From: Clostridia bacterium
Lineage (GTDB): Bacteria > Bacillota > Clostridia > Christensenellales > Borkfalkiaceae
Assembly: GCA_017626135.1 (NCBI GenBank)
Contig: JAGAJI010000067.1
Coordinates: forward strand, 1-54,173
Reading direction: 5' to 3'
DNA: 54,173 bases
Under the pieces are notes generated by a model. It searched no databases. It saw nothing but the letters and a program-made list of their open reading frames with translations, and was not told the origin of the DNA. The translations under genes and the position numbers were made by a program. Below, one piece after another: positions 34,255 to 42,611 of this stretch (its first letter is position 1; every line of letters starts with the position of its first letter).

Positions 34255-34283
34255 ATTATAGCAAAGTTTTATAAAAATTTCAA
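34255..34283 (-). promoter_or_regulatory. Promoter of the yicC-gmk operon
   Basis: TTGAAA (34278-34283), 17 bases and TATAAT (34255-34260), preceded by TGC as an extended -10. Confidence 0.85.
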
Positions 34284-34328
34284 GTACTATTGCCCACTTT
34301 TCTTCTCTTTTTTATAAAAAAGAGAGAA

Positions 34329-34352
34329 AAAACGCCGCGACGGGCGTTTTTT
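34329..34352 (-). terminator. Terminator downstream of the AraC-type gene
   Basis: AACGCCCGTCGCGGCGTT forms a compact stem followed by TTTTTT on the minus strand. It lies beyond the 36-bp IS-end sequence that abuts the gene. Confidence 0.75.
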
Positions 34353-34360
34353 CCTTCCGC

Positions 34361-34396
34361 TCTTAAAAAGTGTTGCACTTAGTTTGACAAATCACC
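34361..34396. repeat. Solitary IS30-end sequence (36 bp, inverted copy of 1587-1622)
   Basis: All 36 bases match the reverse complement of 1587-1622. There is no transposase here. The sequence ends one base from the stop codon of the AraC-type gene, lying between that gene and its terminator. Confidence 0.7.
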
Positions 34397-34397
34397 C

Positions 34398-35279
34398 TCA
34401 TTTGATTTTTCTGACCGCTCTGAGTTCGATATAACCGCGCTCCCCTCTCGGTTCCAACTGAATACGGGGATTGTCCTCGTCCCACTCGTACCCGATTCCC
34501 GCAGGCGAATACTTTTCCATCGCTTCCTTCACCTGCTCGATCGCCTCGACGTAGTCCTCCTCTTCAAAGGGCTCTCCTTGGAAGGTTAAGTACTCCGCTT
34601 CGGGCAGGTCGATGAGGTCGAATCCCTCGGGGATTTTTTCCGTGAAGTCCCGATCCGCCTCGACGCCCTGCACGTAGCGCGACGTGTTGGGCTTTCGATA
34701 CTTTTCGGGCAACCACATACACACGGGCTCGCCGCAAAGGGAATCCATGCTCGTGAGCGTTCCCCAGATATCGCACCCCACTTCGCCGCAATACTCGAAG
34801 TATTCCTCCGCCTTCACGCCCCGCTTGATAATCGCTTTGCGCGCAGGCTTTTTCACCAACTGTACGAACACCGTTTTCGTCTTTTCCATGCTTTTTTTCT
34901 CCTTTTTGATTTCTCGGTATTTGACGCCGTAAGGAATGAACAAGGTGATGGGTACGGGATTTTTGGCGTACTCCTGCGGCGTCATGCCGAATTCCTTGCG
35001 AAAGGCTCTCGTGTAGCCATCCGCGCTCCCAAACCCCAGGTCAAAAGCGACGTCGATAATTTTCACCCGTTCGTTTTTCAAGCGCTTCGCCGACTCGGAC
35101 AGACGGAATTTGCGGATATACTCCGCAGGCGTAACCCCGATATGCGCGCAGAACAGCCGATAGGAATGCCACGGCGAAAAGAAGGATACCCCCGACAGAT
35201 CCGCCAGCGTGATCTCCTGGGATAAGTGTTGCGCGATATAATCCTGCATTCGTTGTACTGCCAAAATTCCTTCCGTCAT
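34398..35279 (-). CDS. AraC-family regulator with a GyrI-like ligand domain
   Basis: The 293-residue protein starts with two AraC-type helix-turn-helix units (about 8-105), ending in the conserved VAFDLGFGSADGYTRAFRKEFGMTPQEY stretch (residues about 78-105). The C-terminal part (about 130-293) matches the GyrI/effector-binding fold, with KYRKPNTSRYVQGVEAD and a final strand YIELRAVRKIK. Such regulators (like Rob or SoxS-GyrI fusions) bind hydrophobic compounds and often control efflux. No target gene is adjacent. A TATAAT box lies just upstream. Confidence 0.88.
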   Translation of the reverse strand: MTEGILAVQRMQDYIAQHLSQEITLADLSGVSFFSPWHSYRLFCAHIGVTPAEYIRKFRLSESAKRLKNERVKIIDVAFDLGFGSADGYTRAFRKEFGMTPQEYAKNPVPITLFIPYGVKYREIKKEKKSMEKTKTVFVQLVKKPARKAIIKRGVKAEEYFEYCGEVGCDIWGTLTSMDSLCGEPVCMWLPEKYRKPNTSRYVQGVEADRDFTEKIPEGFDLIDLPEAEYLTFQGEPFEEEDYVEAIEQVKEAMEKYSPAGIGYEWDEDNPRIQLEPRGERGYIELRAVRKIK

Positions 35280-35365
35280 TCGTTCACCTCTACGACGAGA
35301 CTATTATACGACTTTTCCAAAAATATCTCTCGACTTTTTTTGCTGTTTTTCGCCCGACGCAAAAA

Positions 35366-35383
35366 AACGCCCCGACGGGCGTT
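35366..35383 (-). terminator. Terminator of the pcrA-ligA operon
   Basis: AACGCCC and GGGCGTT form the stem, followed by TTTTT on the minus strand, 14 bases after the ligA stop. Confidence 0.85.
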
Positions 35384-35396
35384 TTTGCTCTTTTCC

Positions 35397-37334
35397 TCAA
35401 AGCATGGATTTGAAAGTTTCTTCGTCGATGATTTTGATCCCGAGCTTTTGCGCTTTTTGGAGCTTGCTCCCCGCCTCTTCGCCCGCCACGACCAGCGTCG
35501 TTTTCGTCGTCACCGACGATTGACAGACGCCGCCCCGTGCTTCGATGAGCTTTTGCGCCTCGCTTCGCTTGAAGGACTGCAAGGTCCCCGTCAGCACGAC
35601 GGACTCGCCCGAGAATATTCCCTCTTTCTTTTCGTCCGACCACGTGGGCGAAACCCCCACTTCTGCCAACGCCTCTAACTGCGCCACGTTGTTTTCATCG
35701 TTAAAATACGCCAAAATTGCCTTCGCCGTGATCTCCCCGACGTTGTCGAGCGCAAGCAAATCTTCGAAGGTAGCTTGCCGCAAAGCGTCCATCGTTTTGA
35801 AGCGCGCCGCCAGATCTTTCGCCGCCACTCTCCCCACGCCCTCGATGCCGATTGCGTAAATGAACGCGTCCATGGTAGGGGTCTTGCTGTTTTTGATCGC
35901 CGTTAAAAGGTTGGCGATCTTCTTGTCCTTAAACCCTTCCAGCTCGCCCAAATCCTCTTCCGTCAGCTGATATAAGTCGGCAAAATTTCTCACCTTTTTC
36001 GCATTCACGAGCTGCAACGCCGTGCTGTCCGAGAACCCGTCGATATTCATCGCGTTTTTGCCGGCGTAATGGTCGAGCATCGCCACGATGCGCGGTACGC
36101 AATCCCGATTCGGGCAGAACAGGTGCGCGCCCACTTCCCGCAAGGGGGTGCCGCAAGACGGGCAAACGGTGGGTTTTTCCACTTCTTGACTATTTTCAAA
36201 ATGCTCCGTCGTGCCTAAAATTTCGGGAATGACTTCGTTGGATCTTCGCACGAGCACGCGCGAACCTATCTTCACGTCCTTTCGCAAAATATCGCCATAG
36301 TTGTTGAGGGTCGCTCTCGATACCGTCACGCCGCCGAGCTCCACGGGATCGAGTATGGCAAGGGGGGTGAGCTTGCCCGTTCTGCCCACCTGCCAGACAA
36401 CCCCTTTCAAAAGCGTGGTCACTTCCTCCGCCTCGAACTTGTACGCCATCGCCCAACGGGGGAACTTGTCGGTAAAACCGAGCTCCTCGCGAACCCTCGC
36501 GTCGTCCACTTTAATCACCGCCCCGTCCGTCAATACGTCGATATTGTGCCGTTCCCGATCGATTTCCGCAATCGCCTCTTTCACCTCGTCCCCCGTCTTG
36601 CAGATTTTGAAATACGGGAACACCTTGAACCCCTCTTTCACGAGGAAGTCGTGGGCGTTCGTTTGGGACATGGGTGCCCCGTCCGACGTATAATTGACGT
36701 CGTAGAAATAAATATCGGGCTTGCGTTGTTGCGTAATTTTGGGATCGAGGTTGCGGATCGCCCCCGCCGCCGCGTTGCGCGCGTTTTTGAGGGGTTCTGC
36801 CGCCCTTTCATTGTATTTATCGAGCACGGAAAGACGAATGACCGCCTCGCCGCGCACTTCGAGGGTACCCATGTACGAGATGACGAGCGGGAAGGACTTG
36901 ATCGTGAGCACCTGCGCCGTCACGTCTTCCCCCACGACGCCGTTGCCGCGCGTGGTCGCGCGGACGAATTTCCCGCCCTCGTACGTGAGGCAGACGGTGA
37001 GCCCGTCGAACTTGTACTCCACCGTATATTCGGGTTGCCCGCCCGACAATTTTTCCACGCGGGTCAAAAAGGCGTCCAGCTCCTCCGTCGACGTGGATTT
37101 ATCCAGACTGAACAATCTTGCGATATGGGTATGTTTCTCAAACCCCTTGATGGGTTCGCCGCCCACGCGACGGGTGGGACTGTCGGGGTACACCTCGCCG
37201 CTCTCTGCTTCCAAGCGACGAAGCTCGTCGTAGAGGGCGTCGTACTCCTTATCGGACACCGTGGGGTTGTCGAGGACGTAGTATTCGTACGCCCATTTGT
37301 TGAGGATATCTACCAACTCTCTCTGTCTGTTCAT
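35397..37334 (-). CDS. ligA: NAD-dependent DNA ligase
   Basis: The 645-residue enzyme has the N-terminal NAD-binding Ia domain (EYYVLDNPTVSDKEYD), the adenylated Lys108 in YKFDGLTVCL and an OB domain. A four-cysteine zinc finger follows (CPSCGTPL and CPNRDC), then helix-hairpin-helix repeats and a C-terminal BRCT domain (residues about 570-645). It seals nicks in replication and repair. It follows pcrA with eight bases between. Confidence 0.97.
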   Translation of the reverse strand: MNRQRELVDILNKWAYEYYVLDNPTVSDKEYDALYDELRRLEAESGEVYPDSPTRRVGGEPIKGFEKHTHIARLFSLDKSTSTEELDAFLTRVEKLSGGQPEYTVEYKFDGLTVCLTYEGGKFVRATTRGNGVVGEDVTAQVLTIKSFPLVISYMGTLEVRGEAVIRLSVLDKYNERAAEPLKNARNAAAGAIRNLDPKITQQRKPDIYFYDVNYTSDGAPMSQTNAHDFLVKEGFKVFPYFKICKTGDEVKEAIAEIDRERHNIDVLTDGAVIKVDDARVREELGFTDKFPRWAMAYKFEAEEVTTLLKGVVWQVGRTGKLTPLAILDPVELGGVTVSRATLNNYGDILRKDVKIGSRVLVRRSNEVIPEILGTTEHFENSQEVEKPTVCPSCGTPLREVGAHLFCPNRDCVPRIVAMLDHYAGKNAMNIDGFSDSTALQLVNAKKVRNFADLYQLTEEDLGELEGFKDKKIANLLTAIKNSKTPTMDAFIYAIGIEGVGRVAAKDLAARFKTMDALRQATFEDLLALDNVGEITAKAILAYFNDENNVAQLEALAEVGVSPTWSDEKKEGIFSGESVVLTGTLQSFKRSEAQKLIEARGGVCQSSVTTKTTLVVAGEEAGSKLQKAQKLGIKIIDEETFKSML

Positions 37335-37342
37335 GTAATCAC

Positions 37343-39745
37343 CTATATCACCGTCAACGGCGCGATCGTGGCGGACAACTGTTTGATGCCCAACCCCTCG
37401 AACGCAACGTTCAAAATCATATTGCTACCCACGCCGCGCACGGAGACGATCGTCCCCACGCCGAACTTCGGGTGACGTACCTTCACCCCTTCGCGGAAAG
37501 CGGACAAATCCTTGCCCCCCGTCGTGGGTCTCGTTGCCTTTTGCACTCCGCCGTACGTAAAGCCTCCGCCGCTATTTTTCGCGGATTGCGAGCCGTAGCC
37601 CGAACTTCCGTAACTCGAACCGCCGTAACTCGAACCGCCGTTCCATGCCGAACGGGTCACGCCCGAGTTGCTCCGTGAGGAGTCCCCGTAGGACGGATAC
37701 CCGCCGCCAAAACTCGTTCTTCTGCCGCTATAATCGTCGTTCGACGCATACCTGCCCCCACCGTACGCACTATTTCCATACGAATCGGGATCGTCCCAGT
37801 CGGAATATCCGCGCGGCACGAAACGAGTCTCTTTGGGCAGATCCAACGCAGGGGAAAGCTCTTTCAAAAAGCGGGAGCGCGACGTCGGTTCCCGTTTGCC
37901 GTAGAGGTAACGGCTCTTGGAGCGGGTCAGATACAAGCGCTCCTTCGCGCGGGTGATCGCCACGTACATCAGGCGCCGTTCCTCCTCCATTTCGTCGTCG
38001 TTGCCGACCGAACGAGAGATGGGCAGAATGTTTTCTTCCAGACCGCAGATAAACACGCACTTGAACTCCAACCCCTTCACGGAATGGATCGTGGCGAGGG
38101 TGACGTAGTTGCCGTCGTCCATGTCGTCGGTGTCCGAGGAGAGGGTGACTTGGTTGAGGTAGTCGGTGAGGGTCGCCTCGGGATTGAGGCGAGAAAACTC
38201 CTCGACGGAGTTGACGAATTCGTCGATATTCGCACGCTTGTTGATGCTTTCGTCCGAATCGTCCGCATACGCCTCTTTCATCTTGGTATCGGCGATAATC
38301 TTTTTCACGAGCTCGTTGACGGGCATACCCTGACTGTCGACGATCCATTCCTTGACCAAGTCGCGGAAGGCGACGAGTTTTAATCTGGTCGCACCCGTAA
38401 ACCCGATTTCATCGAGATCGAGCAGGGCGTCGTAGACGGAGAGCTCGTTCTCGTAGGCGTAATTTTGCAAGGACTCCACCGTCTTTGCGCCGATGCCGCG
38501 CTTGGGGAAGTTGATGATCCTCGTCGCCGCTTCGCTGTCGAAGGGATTGTTGACGAGGCGAAGATAGGCAAGCATATCCTTGATTTCCTTACGCTCGAAG
38601 AACTTAAAGCCCCCGAACACTTTATAGGGAATCCCGTCCCCCGTGAACTCTTGTTCGAAGGAACGGGTGAGGGCGTTGAGTCGCATCAACACGGCAAAAT
38701 CCGAATAGCGATAGCCTTGGCGAAGGAGCCCCGCGATGGTGTGCGCGATATAGCGCGCCTCGCCGCTCTCCTCGTCCGCCTCAAACACTTTCGCGGGCGC
38801 ACCCTCGTCGTTTTCCGTCCAGAGGGTCTTATCCTTTCTCCTGCCGTTGTTGTGAATGACGAGGTTGGCAAGTTTCAAAATATTTTTGGTGGAGCGGTAG
38901 TTGCGTTCCAGCTTGAACACGTGCGCGCCCTTGAAATCCTGTTCGAAATGCAGGATATTCTCAATCTTCGCGCCGCGCCACCCGTAGATGGACTGGTCGT
39001 CGTCGCCGACCACGAACAAATTCCCGTGCACGGACGCAAGCAGTTTGATAATCTCGTACTGTACCTCGTTGGTGTCCTGGAACTCGTCTACGAGGATATA
39101 GCGGAATTTGCTGCCCAGATACTCGCGCACGTCCTTGTTCTTGCGGAGCAGATTGCGCGTCTCGTTGAGCAAATCGTCGAAATCGAGGGCGTTGTTTTCT
39201 TTCAGATGCTTCTGATAGCGTGCGTACACCTTCACGATATCGTCGATATCCCGTTCTCCTGCGTACTCCTCGGCGTAGCGTTCGGGATCGAACCCGAGCA
39301 TCTTGGCGTTGGCGATATGCCATTTCACGTTTTTGAGGAGCTTTTCGTCGTCAAAATCACATTCCTGAAAGGACTTCTTGACGATGTTGTTGCGCTCCGT
39401 TTCGCTGTAAATGGAGAAGTTGGGCTGAATCCCCGCCTCTTCGGGGAACATACGCAAAATGCGCACGCACATACTGTGAATGGTGCACACCCACGAGCGG
39501 GAGACGTCCACGATGGAGGAAAGGCGTTCCTTCATTTCGTTTGCGGCTTTGTTGGTGAAGGTGATGGCGAGGATCGCCTCGGAGGGCACTTCCATGTCCT
39601 CGACGAGGTGGGCGATACGAGAGGTGAGCACGCGCGTCTTGCCGCTCCCCGCCCCCGCCAACACGAGGACGGGCCCCTCCGTCTGCATCACGGGTCTGAT
39701 CTGTTCTTCGTTGAGTTTTTCAAGGATTTCATTCATCTGTGTCAT
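37343..39745 (-). CDS. pcrA: ATP-dependent DNA helicase PcrA/UvrD
   Basis: The 800-residue superfamily 1 helicase contains VLAGAGSGKTRVLTSRI (Walker A near residue 31), VDEFQDTN, GDDDQSIYGWRGA, NYRSTKNIL, TIHSVKGLEF and VAITRAKERLYL. The C-terminus (about 650-760) is a Ser/Gly/Tyr-rich low-complexity linker, then a terminal Tudor-like segment KVRHPKFGVGTIVSV. It acts in repair and in clearing transcription complexes. The ATG lies nine bases from a TATAAT box, with no ribosome binding site, so the mRNA appears leaderless or nearly so. An alternative in-frame ATG is at 39736. A G-rich motif copy falls in the linker at 37742-37762. Confidence 0.95.
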   Translation of the reverse strand: MTQMNEILEKLNEEQIRPVMQTEGPVLVLAGAGSGKTRVLTSRIAHLVEDMEVPSEAILAITFTNKAANEMKERLSSIVDVSRSWVCTIHSMCVRILRMFPEEAGIQPNFSIYSETERNNIVKKSFQECDFDDEKLLKNVKWHIANAKMLGFDPERYAEEYAGERDIDDIVKVYARYQKHLKENNALDFDDLLNETRNLLRKNKDVREYLGSKFRYILVDEFQDTNEVQYEIIKLLASVHGNLFVVGDDDQSIYGWRGAKIENILHFEQDFKGAHVFKLERNYRSTKNILKLANLVIHNNGRRKDKTLWTENDEGAPAKVFEADEESGEARYIAHTIAGLLRQGYRYSDFAVLMRLNALTRSFEQEFTGDGIPYKVFGGFKFFERKEIKDMLAYLRLVNNPFDSEAATRIINFPKRGIGAKTVESLQNYAYENELSVYDALLDLDEIGFTGATRLKLVAFRDLVKEWIVDSQGMPVNELVKKIIADTKMKEAYADDSDESINKRANIDEFVNSVEEFSRLNPEATLTDYLNQVTLSSDTDDMDDGNYVTLATIHSVKGLEFKCVFICGLEENILPISRSVGNDDEMEEERRLMYVAITRAKERLYLTRSKSRYLYGKREPTSRSRFLKELSPALDLPKETRFVPRGYSDWDDPDSYGNSAYGGGRYASNDDYSGRRTSFGGGYPSYGDSSRSNSGVTRSAWNGGSSYGGSSYGSSGYGSQSAKNSGGGFTYGGVQKATRPTTGGKDLSAFREGVKVRHPKFGVGTIVSVRGVGSNMILNVAFEGLGIKQLSATIAPLTVI

Positions 39746-39754
39746 AACGGAACT

Positions 39755-39783
39755 ATTATACCACAATCGCCGCCGTTTTGCAA
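39755..39783 (-). promoter_or_regulatory. pcrA promoter
   Basis: TTGCAA (39778-39783), 17 bases ending in TGG and TATAAT (39755-39760) lie nine bases from the pcrA ATG. Confidence 0.75.
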
Positions 39784-39814
39784 GCCCTCTTCAAGGGAAT
39801 TTTGGGAAAAATGA

Positions 39815-39849
39815 GGAGAAGCCCGAAAACGTAGTTTTCGGGCTTCTCC
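39815..39849 (-). terminator. Hairpin downstream of the rpsU-linked unknown gene
   Basis: A perfect 16-bp stem (GGAGAAGCCCGAAAAC with its complement, 3-base loop) lies 12 bases after the stop codon. It is followed on the minus strand by TCATTTTTCC. Confidence 0.75.
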
Positions 39850-39860
39850 TTCCCTGCCTT

Positions 39861-40268
39861 TCACGCCTGTCTCGTCAGCGATTCGAACTCGTATTCCCGA
39901 CGGAAGCGTTCCAACGCGCGCAGGTACCGCTCGCTCAAACTTAGCGTGTACCGCTGTTTTTCCTCGTAGGTGAGGGTGTCAAAGTATTCGTGGTCGGTCA
40001 ACCGCCCGATGGCGTCGCTCACCTCCCCTTCGCTCAGGAGCATTTCCTTGACTTTGAGGTAGAATTCGTCCTCCTTTCTGCCCTCGATTTGCGCCTCCAC
40101 CTGCGTCTTGAAATACCGCCCGACTTTGCTTTCGTTGAGACCCTGCTCCCGTGCTTTTTCCTTTTTCACGGAAATGTCCGCTTCGCATTCCTTCCAAAAC
40201 CCACTCTTCATACGGCGTTTTGCCAACCGTGCTTCTTCCCGTAAAGTGCGACCCCTTTCATTTGACAT
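39861..40268 (-). CDS. Unknown charged helical protein (135 aa)
   Basis: I do not recognise this protein. It is hydrophilic and rich in Arg, Glu and Lys. Predicted helices dominate, including EEARLAKRRMKSGFWKEC near the start and ERYLRALERFRREYEFE at the end. There is no signal peptide or membrane segment. It follows rpsU by 86 bases, with the rpsU terminator in between, so it may be expressed by read-through. The ATG at 40268 has a GAGGTGGAG site. Codon use resembles its neighbours, so it is probably a real gene. Confidence 0.65.
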   Translation of the reverse strand: MSNERGRTLREEARLAKRRMKSGFWKECEADISVKKEKAREQGLNESKVGRYFKTQVEAQIEGRKEDEFYLKVKEMLLSEGEVSDAIGRLTDHEYFDTLTYEEKQRYTLSLSERYLRALERFRREYEFESLTRQA

Positions 40269-40318
40269 ACTCCACCTCTTTTTTCATTGTTTTGACATCT
40301 TTCGCAATATAAACAAAA

Positions 40319-40343
40319 AGAACTCACTTCATTCGTGAGTTCT
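40319..40343 (-). terminator. Terminator of rpsU
   Basis: AGAACTCAC pairs with GTGAGTTCT across seven bases, followed by TTTTT on the minus strand. Confidence 0.85.
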
Positions 40344-40354
40344 CTTTTGTACTT

Positions 40355-40531
40355 TTAGTTTCTGCTTCTCTTACGAGCGGCTTCCGACTTCTTCTTTTTT
40401 CTTACGGAAGGTTTTTCATAGAATTCCTTCTTTCTAAGATCGCCGAGGATACCGTCTCTGGAGCATTTTCTCTTAAAGCGACGAAGTGCGCTTTCCACGT
40501 TTTCGTTTTCTCCGACTCTGACCGTAGACAT
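40355..40531 (-). CDS. rpsU: Ribosomal protein S21 (bS21)
   Basis: The start at 40531 ([13 protein letters not shown]) gives the usual 58 residues. [15 protein letters not shown] and [17 protein letters not shown] are the signature stretches of S21. It joins the small subunit near the 16S rRNA 3' end. A perfect consensus promoter precedes it. Confidence 0.97.
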   Translation of the reverse strand: MSTVRVGENENVESALRRFKRKCSRDGILGDLRKKEFYEKPSVRKKKKSEAARKRSRN

Positions 40532-40576
40532 TCTCAATTCACCATCCTTTGCCAACGCATTTCTTTTTACTCCGTT

Positions 40577-40605
40577 ATTATAACAGGTAAAAAAGGTTCT
40601 GTCAA
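40577..40605 (-). promoter_or_regulatory. rpsU promoter (perfect consensus)
   Basis: TTGACA (40600-40605), a 17-base spacer and TATAAT (40577-40582). Confidence 0.92.
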
Positions 40606-40702
40606 GCCTTTTCTTACCCTTTTTATAACCTTTTTACAAAAATTTACCGCTCATGCAAAGAAGGTCTGTCGAAATCCGACTTCTTTCGTCGAAGGTTCCG
40701 TC

Positions 40703-41479
40703 TCAATCTCGCGAGGCGAGTTTTCGCACGCGAACACTGCCGCCCACCGTCTCCGTCTCGTATTGACAAACGCCCGTGCCGTACACGTAACGTTTTCCGT
40801 TCTTGACCGTCTCGAACTCGCTCGTGAACGTTCCGCCCAAACTTTCGATTTCGAAGGTGAATCCTTCCACGTCGCCAAGTCCCAACGCCAAGGAACCGCC
40901 CACCGATTCAAAGCTGATCGCCAAGGGCGCCACGACGCTTTCAATCGCCACGTCGCCGCCCACCGTTTCCACGGAAATTTCCTGCAACGTGCCTACCAGG
41001 TATGCGTTGACGTTGCCGTCCACCGTCTCGATATCCAGATCGGAAACGGAAATTCCTTCCAGATTTACCTGCGTATCGACGGCGTCGATATCCACTTCGC
41101 GAAGGGAGGATTCCTTAGGCAACGTGACCTTCAAATCCTTTTTAGGAAAACTCTTCACTAAGACGCCCCTCTTCGATTGCGCAAATTTGAGGTGCAGGGT
41201 CGTACCCTCCAACCAGTAGTGCATCGTCTGCTCTTCGTCAAGCGTCGCCCCCGAGGTTTCGGAGAAGGTGACCGTCTCCACGTCGCCGTAGGCGATCTCG
41301 ATGCTCCCGTCCACCCAGTCGATTTCCAAATCGGTGACCGTGCCGCTCGCGCTGCCGTTCCCGGCAGTATACAGCTCGGCATGGTCGTAGGTAAAGCCCC
41401 CGAAGTTGACGCAACCGCCGAACGCGACCGTCGCTATGCAAAGGGTTGCCAAAGTGCCCGTCAAAAGAATTTTCTTCAC
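40703..41479 (-). CDS. DUF4097-type beta-repeat lipoprotein
   Basis: The 258-residue protein has a signal peptide with lipobox VAFGGC (Cys near residue 23). Repeated short beta strands of the DUF4097 type follow, for example VDIDAVDTQVNLEG, DLDIETVDGNVNAY, EISVETVGGDVAIES, SFESVGGSLAL and EIESLGGTF. The repeats predict a right-handed beta-solenoid on the outer face of the membrane. Family function is unknown. No toxin, kinase or PspC-like partner is adjacent, although DUF4097 proteins often sit with such regulators. Confidence 0.8.
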   Translation of the reverse strand: MKKILLTGTLATLCIATVAFGGCVNFGGFTYDHAELYTAGNGSASGTVTDLEIDWVDGSIEIAYGDVETVTFSETSGATLDEEQTMHYWLEGTTLHLKFAQSKRGVLVKSFPKKDLKVTLPKESSLREVDIDAVDTQVNLEGISVSDLDIETVDGNVNAYLVGTLQEISVETVGGDVAIESVVAPLAISFESVGGSLALGLGDVEGFTFEIESLGGTFTSEFETVKNGKRYVYGTGVCQYETETVGGSVRVRKLASRD

Positions 41480-41506
41480 GTCTTATCCTCTCTTATTCAG
41501 AAAAAA

Positions 41507-42130
41507 TCAGTTCACCCGTTCGAAATCCTCGGCAGGATGCTTGCACCAAGGACAGATGAAATCTGCGGGGAGCTCGTCGCCCTCGTACACGTAACCGCAA
41601 ACTTTGCACACCCATTTGCCCTTGCCGCTCTTTTCTTCCTGTTTTGCCGCCTGGGGCTTGGGTTTGATGTTGCTCTGATAGTATTCGTACGTCGCCGACT
41701 TTTCATTCGAGAGCTTTTTCGCCTCCGTCACTTCCGCCACGAAGAGCGTATGCGTACCGTAATCGTACGAATCGATGACTTTTGCGCTCATGAACGCGTT
41801 CGCATGCTCCGGCAAATAGTATAAGCCGTTTTCGCTCGTCTCATACCTGCCCCCCTCGAATTTGTCTACGTCCCGTCCCGATTGAAAACCGAATTGCTTA
41901 AAAATCTCGAAAGGCGTACTCTCAGTCAGCACGGACACGTTGAAGATTTTATTCTTTTGCAACAGCGTTTCGGAATAGTTTGCCTTGTTCACGAACACGA
42001 CGATACGCTTGGGATCGTCCGTGATCATGGACACCGTATTGACGATACAGCCGTTCTGCTTTTCCCCGTCCGTCGTCGTGAGCATATACAGCCCGTAGGG
42101 GATTTTATACATCGCTTCCTTTTCAATCAT
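41507..42130 (-). CDS. Flavin reductase-rubredoxin fusion (high-molecular-weight rubredoxin type)
   Basis: The 207-residue protein has an N-terminal FMN-binding flavin-reductase domain (about 1-150; NGCIVNTVSMITDDPKRIVV). After an alanine/glutamine-rich linker comes a C-terminal rubredoxin with both iron-binding pairs, CKVCGYVYEG and CPWCKH. Such fusions (Hrb of acetogens) pass electrons from NAD(P)H to flavodiiron proteins or superoxide reductase. It lies 24 bases after the superoxide reductase gene, consistent with being its electron donor. A G-rich motif copy encodes EGGRYE at 41844-41857. Confidence 0.9.
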   Translation of the reverse strand: MIEKEAMYKIPYGLYMLTTTDGEKQNGCIVNTVSMITDDPKRIVVFVNKANYSETLLQKNKIFNVSVLTESTPFEIFKQFGFQSGRDVDKFEGGRYETSENGLYYLPEHANAFMSAKVIDSYDYGTHTLFVAEVTEAKKLSNEKSATYEYYQSNIKPKPQAAKQEEKSGKGKWVCKVCGYVYEGDELPADFICPWCKHPAEDFERVN

Positions 42131-42154
42131 TGATTTTAACCTCTGTTTTTTCGA

Positions 42155-42508
42155 TTAGTTTTTCCAAAGTCCGTGCAGGTTGCAATAGGCGTAGACCGCT
42201 ACCGCTTTGTCGCCGTCTGCAAGCTTGAACGCAACCATGGGTGCCTCGTTTGCCTGCAAATAAGCCACCTGATACCCTTTTTCCGTCTCCAAAGCCACCC
42301 ATTCGATGAGGTGCTCCGCCGTCATGGGATGCGCCACGCTCCCCACGTTCACTTTCACTTCGCCGTTGCCTTCCGTCACTACGGGCACGTGCTTTTCCTG
42401 TGCCGCGTCCGTGCTACCTGCCACGAGCTCTACCCAGCCTTCCAACTTCAATTCTTCCTTGGAAAGAATTACCTTTTTACATTTTGCGCATTGATATACT
42501 TTTAACAT
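42155..42508 (-). CDS. Superoxide reductase (desulfoferrodoxin-like) with a decayed iron centre I
   Basis: The 117-residue protein keeps all catalytic iron ligands: His in EKHVP, His in VAHPM, His in AEHLIEW, then Cys and His in YCNLHGLWK. The N-terminal desulforedoxin-like part retains YQCAKCKK but lacks the second cysteine pair (normally CCG), so the structural rubredoxin-like centre is probably not formed. It detoxifies superoxide without releasing oxygen, as expected of an anaerobe. It is first in an operon with the rubredoxin-flavin protein. Confidence 0.92.
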   Translation of the reverse strand: MLKVYQCAKCKKVILSKEELKLEGWVELVAGSTDAAQEKHVPVVTEGNGEVKVNVGSVAHPMTAEHLIEWVALETEKGYQVAYLQANEAPMVAFKLADGDKAVAVYAYCNLHGLWKN

Positions 42509-42525
42509 AATTTTATCTCCTTATT

Positions 42526-42573
42526 AAGATTTAATCTTGATAATATTATAGCATATTTTAAATAATTTGTCAA
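42526..42573 (-). promoter_or_regulatory. Superoxide reductase operon promoter with leader palindrome
   Basis: TTGACA (42568-42573), 17 bases and TATAAT (42545-42550) form a consensus promoter. The perfect palindrome AAGATTTAATCTT (42526-42538) lies just after the expected transcription start and could be an operator. Confidence 0.75.
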
Positions 42574-42611
42574 TAGTTTTGGTAAATAAATTTGAAAATT
42601 ATTCTCGCCCG

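Noticed and set aside
39861..40268. Assignment of the unknown 135-residue protein as RecX
   Set aside because: Size and helical content are roughly similar, but none of the RecX repeat motifs can be seen.
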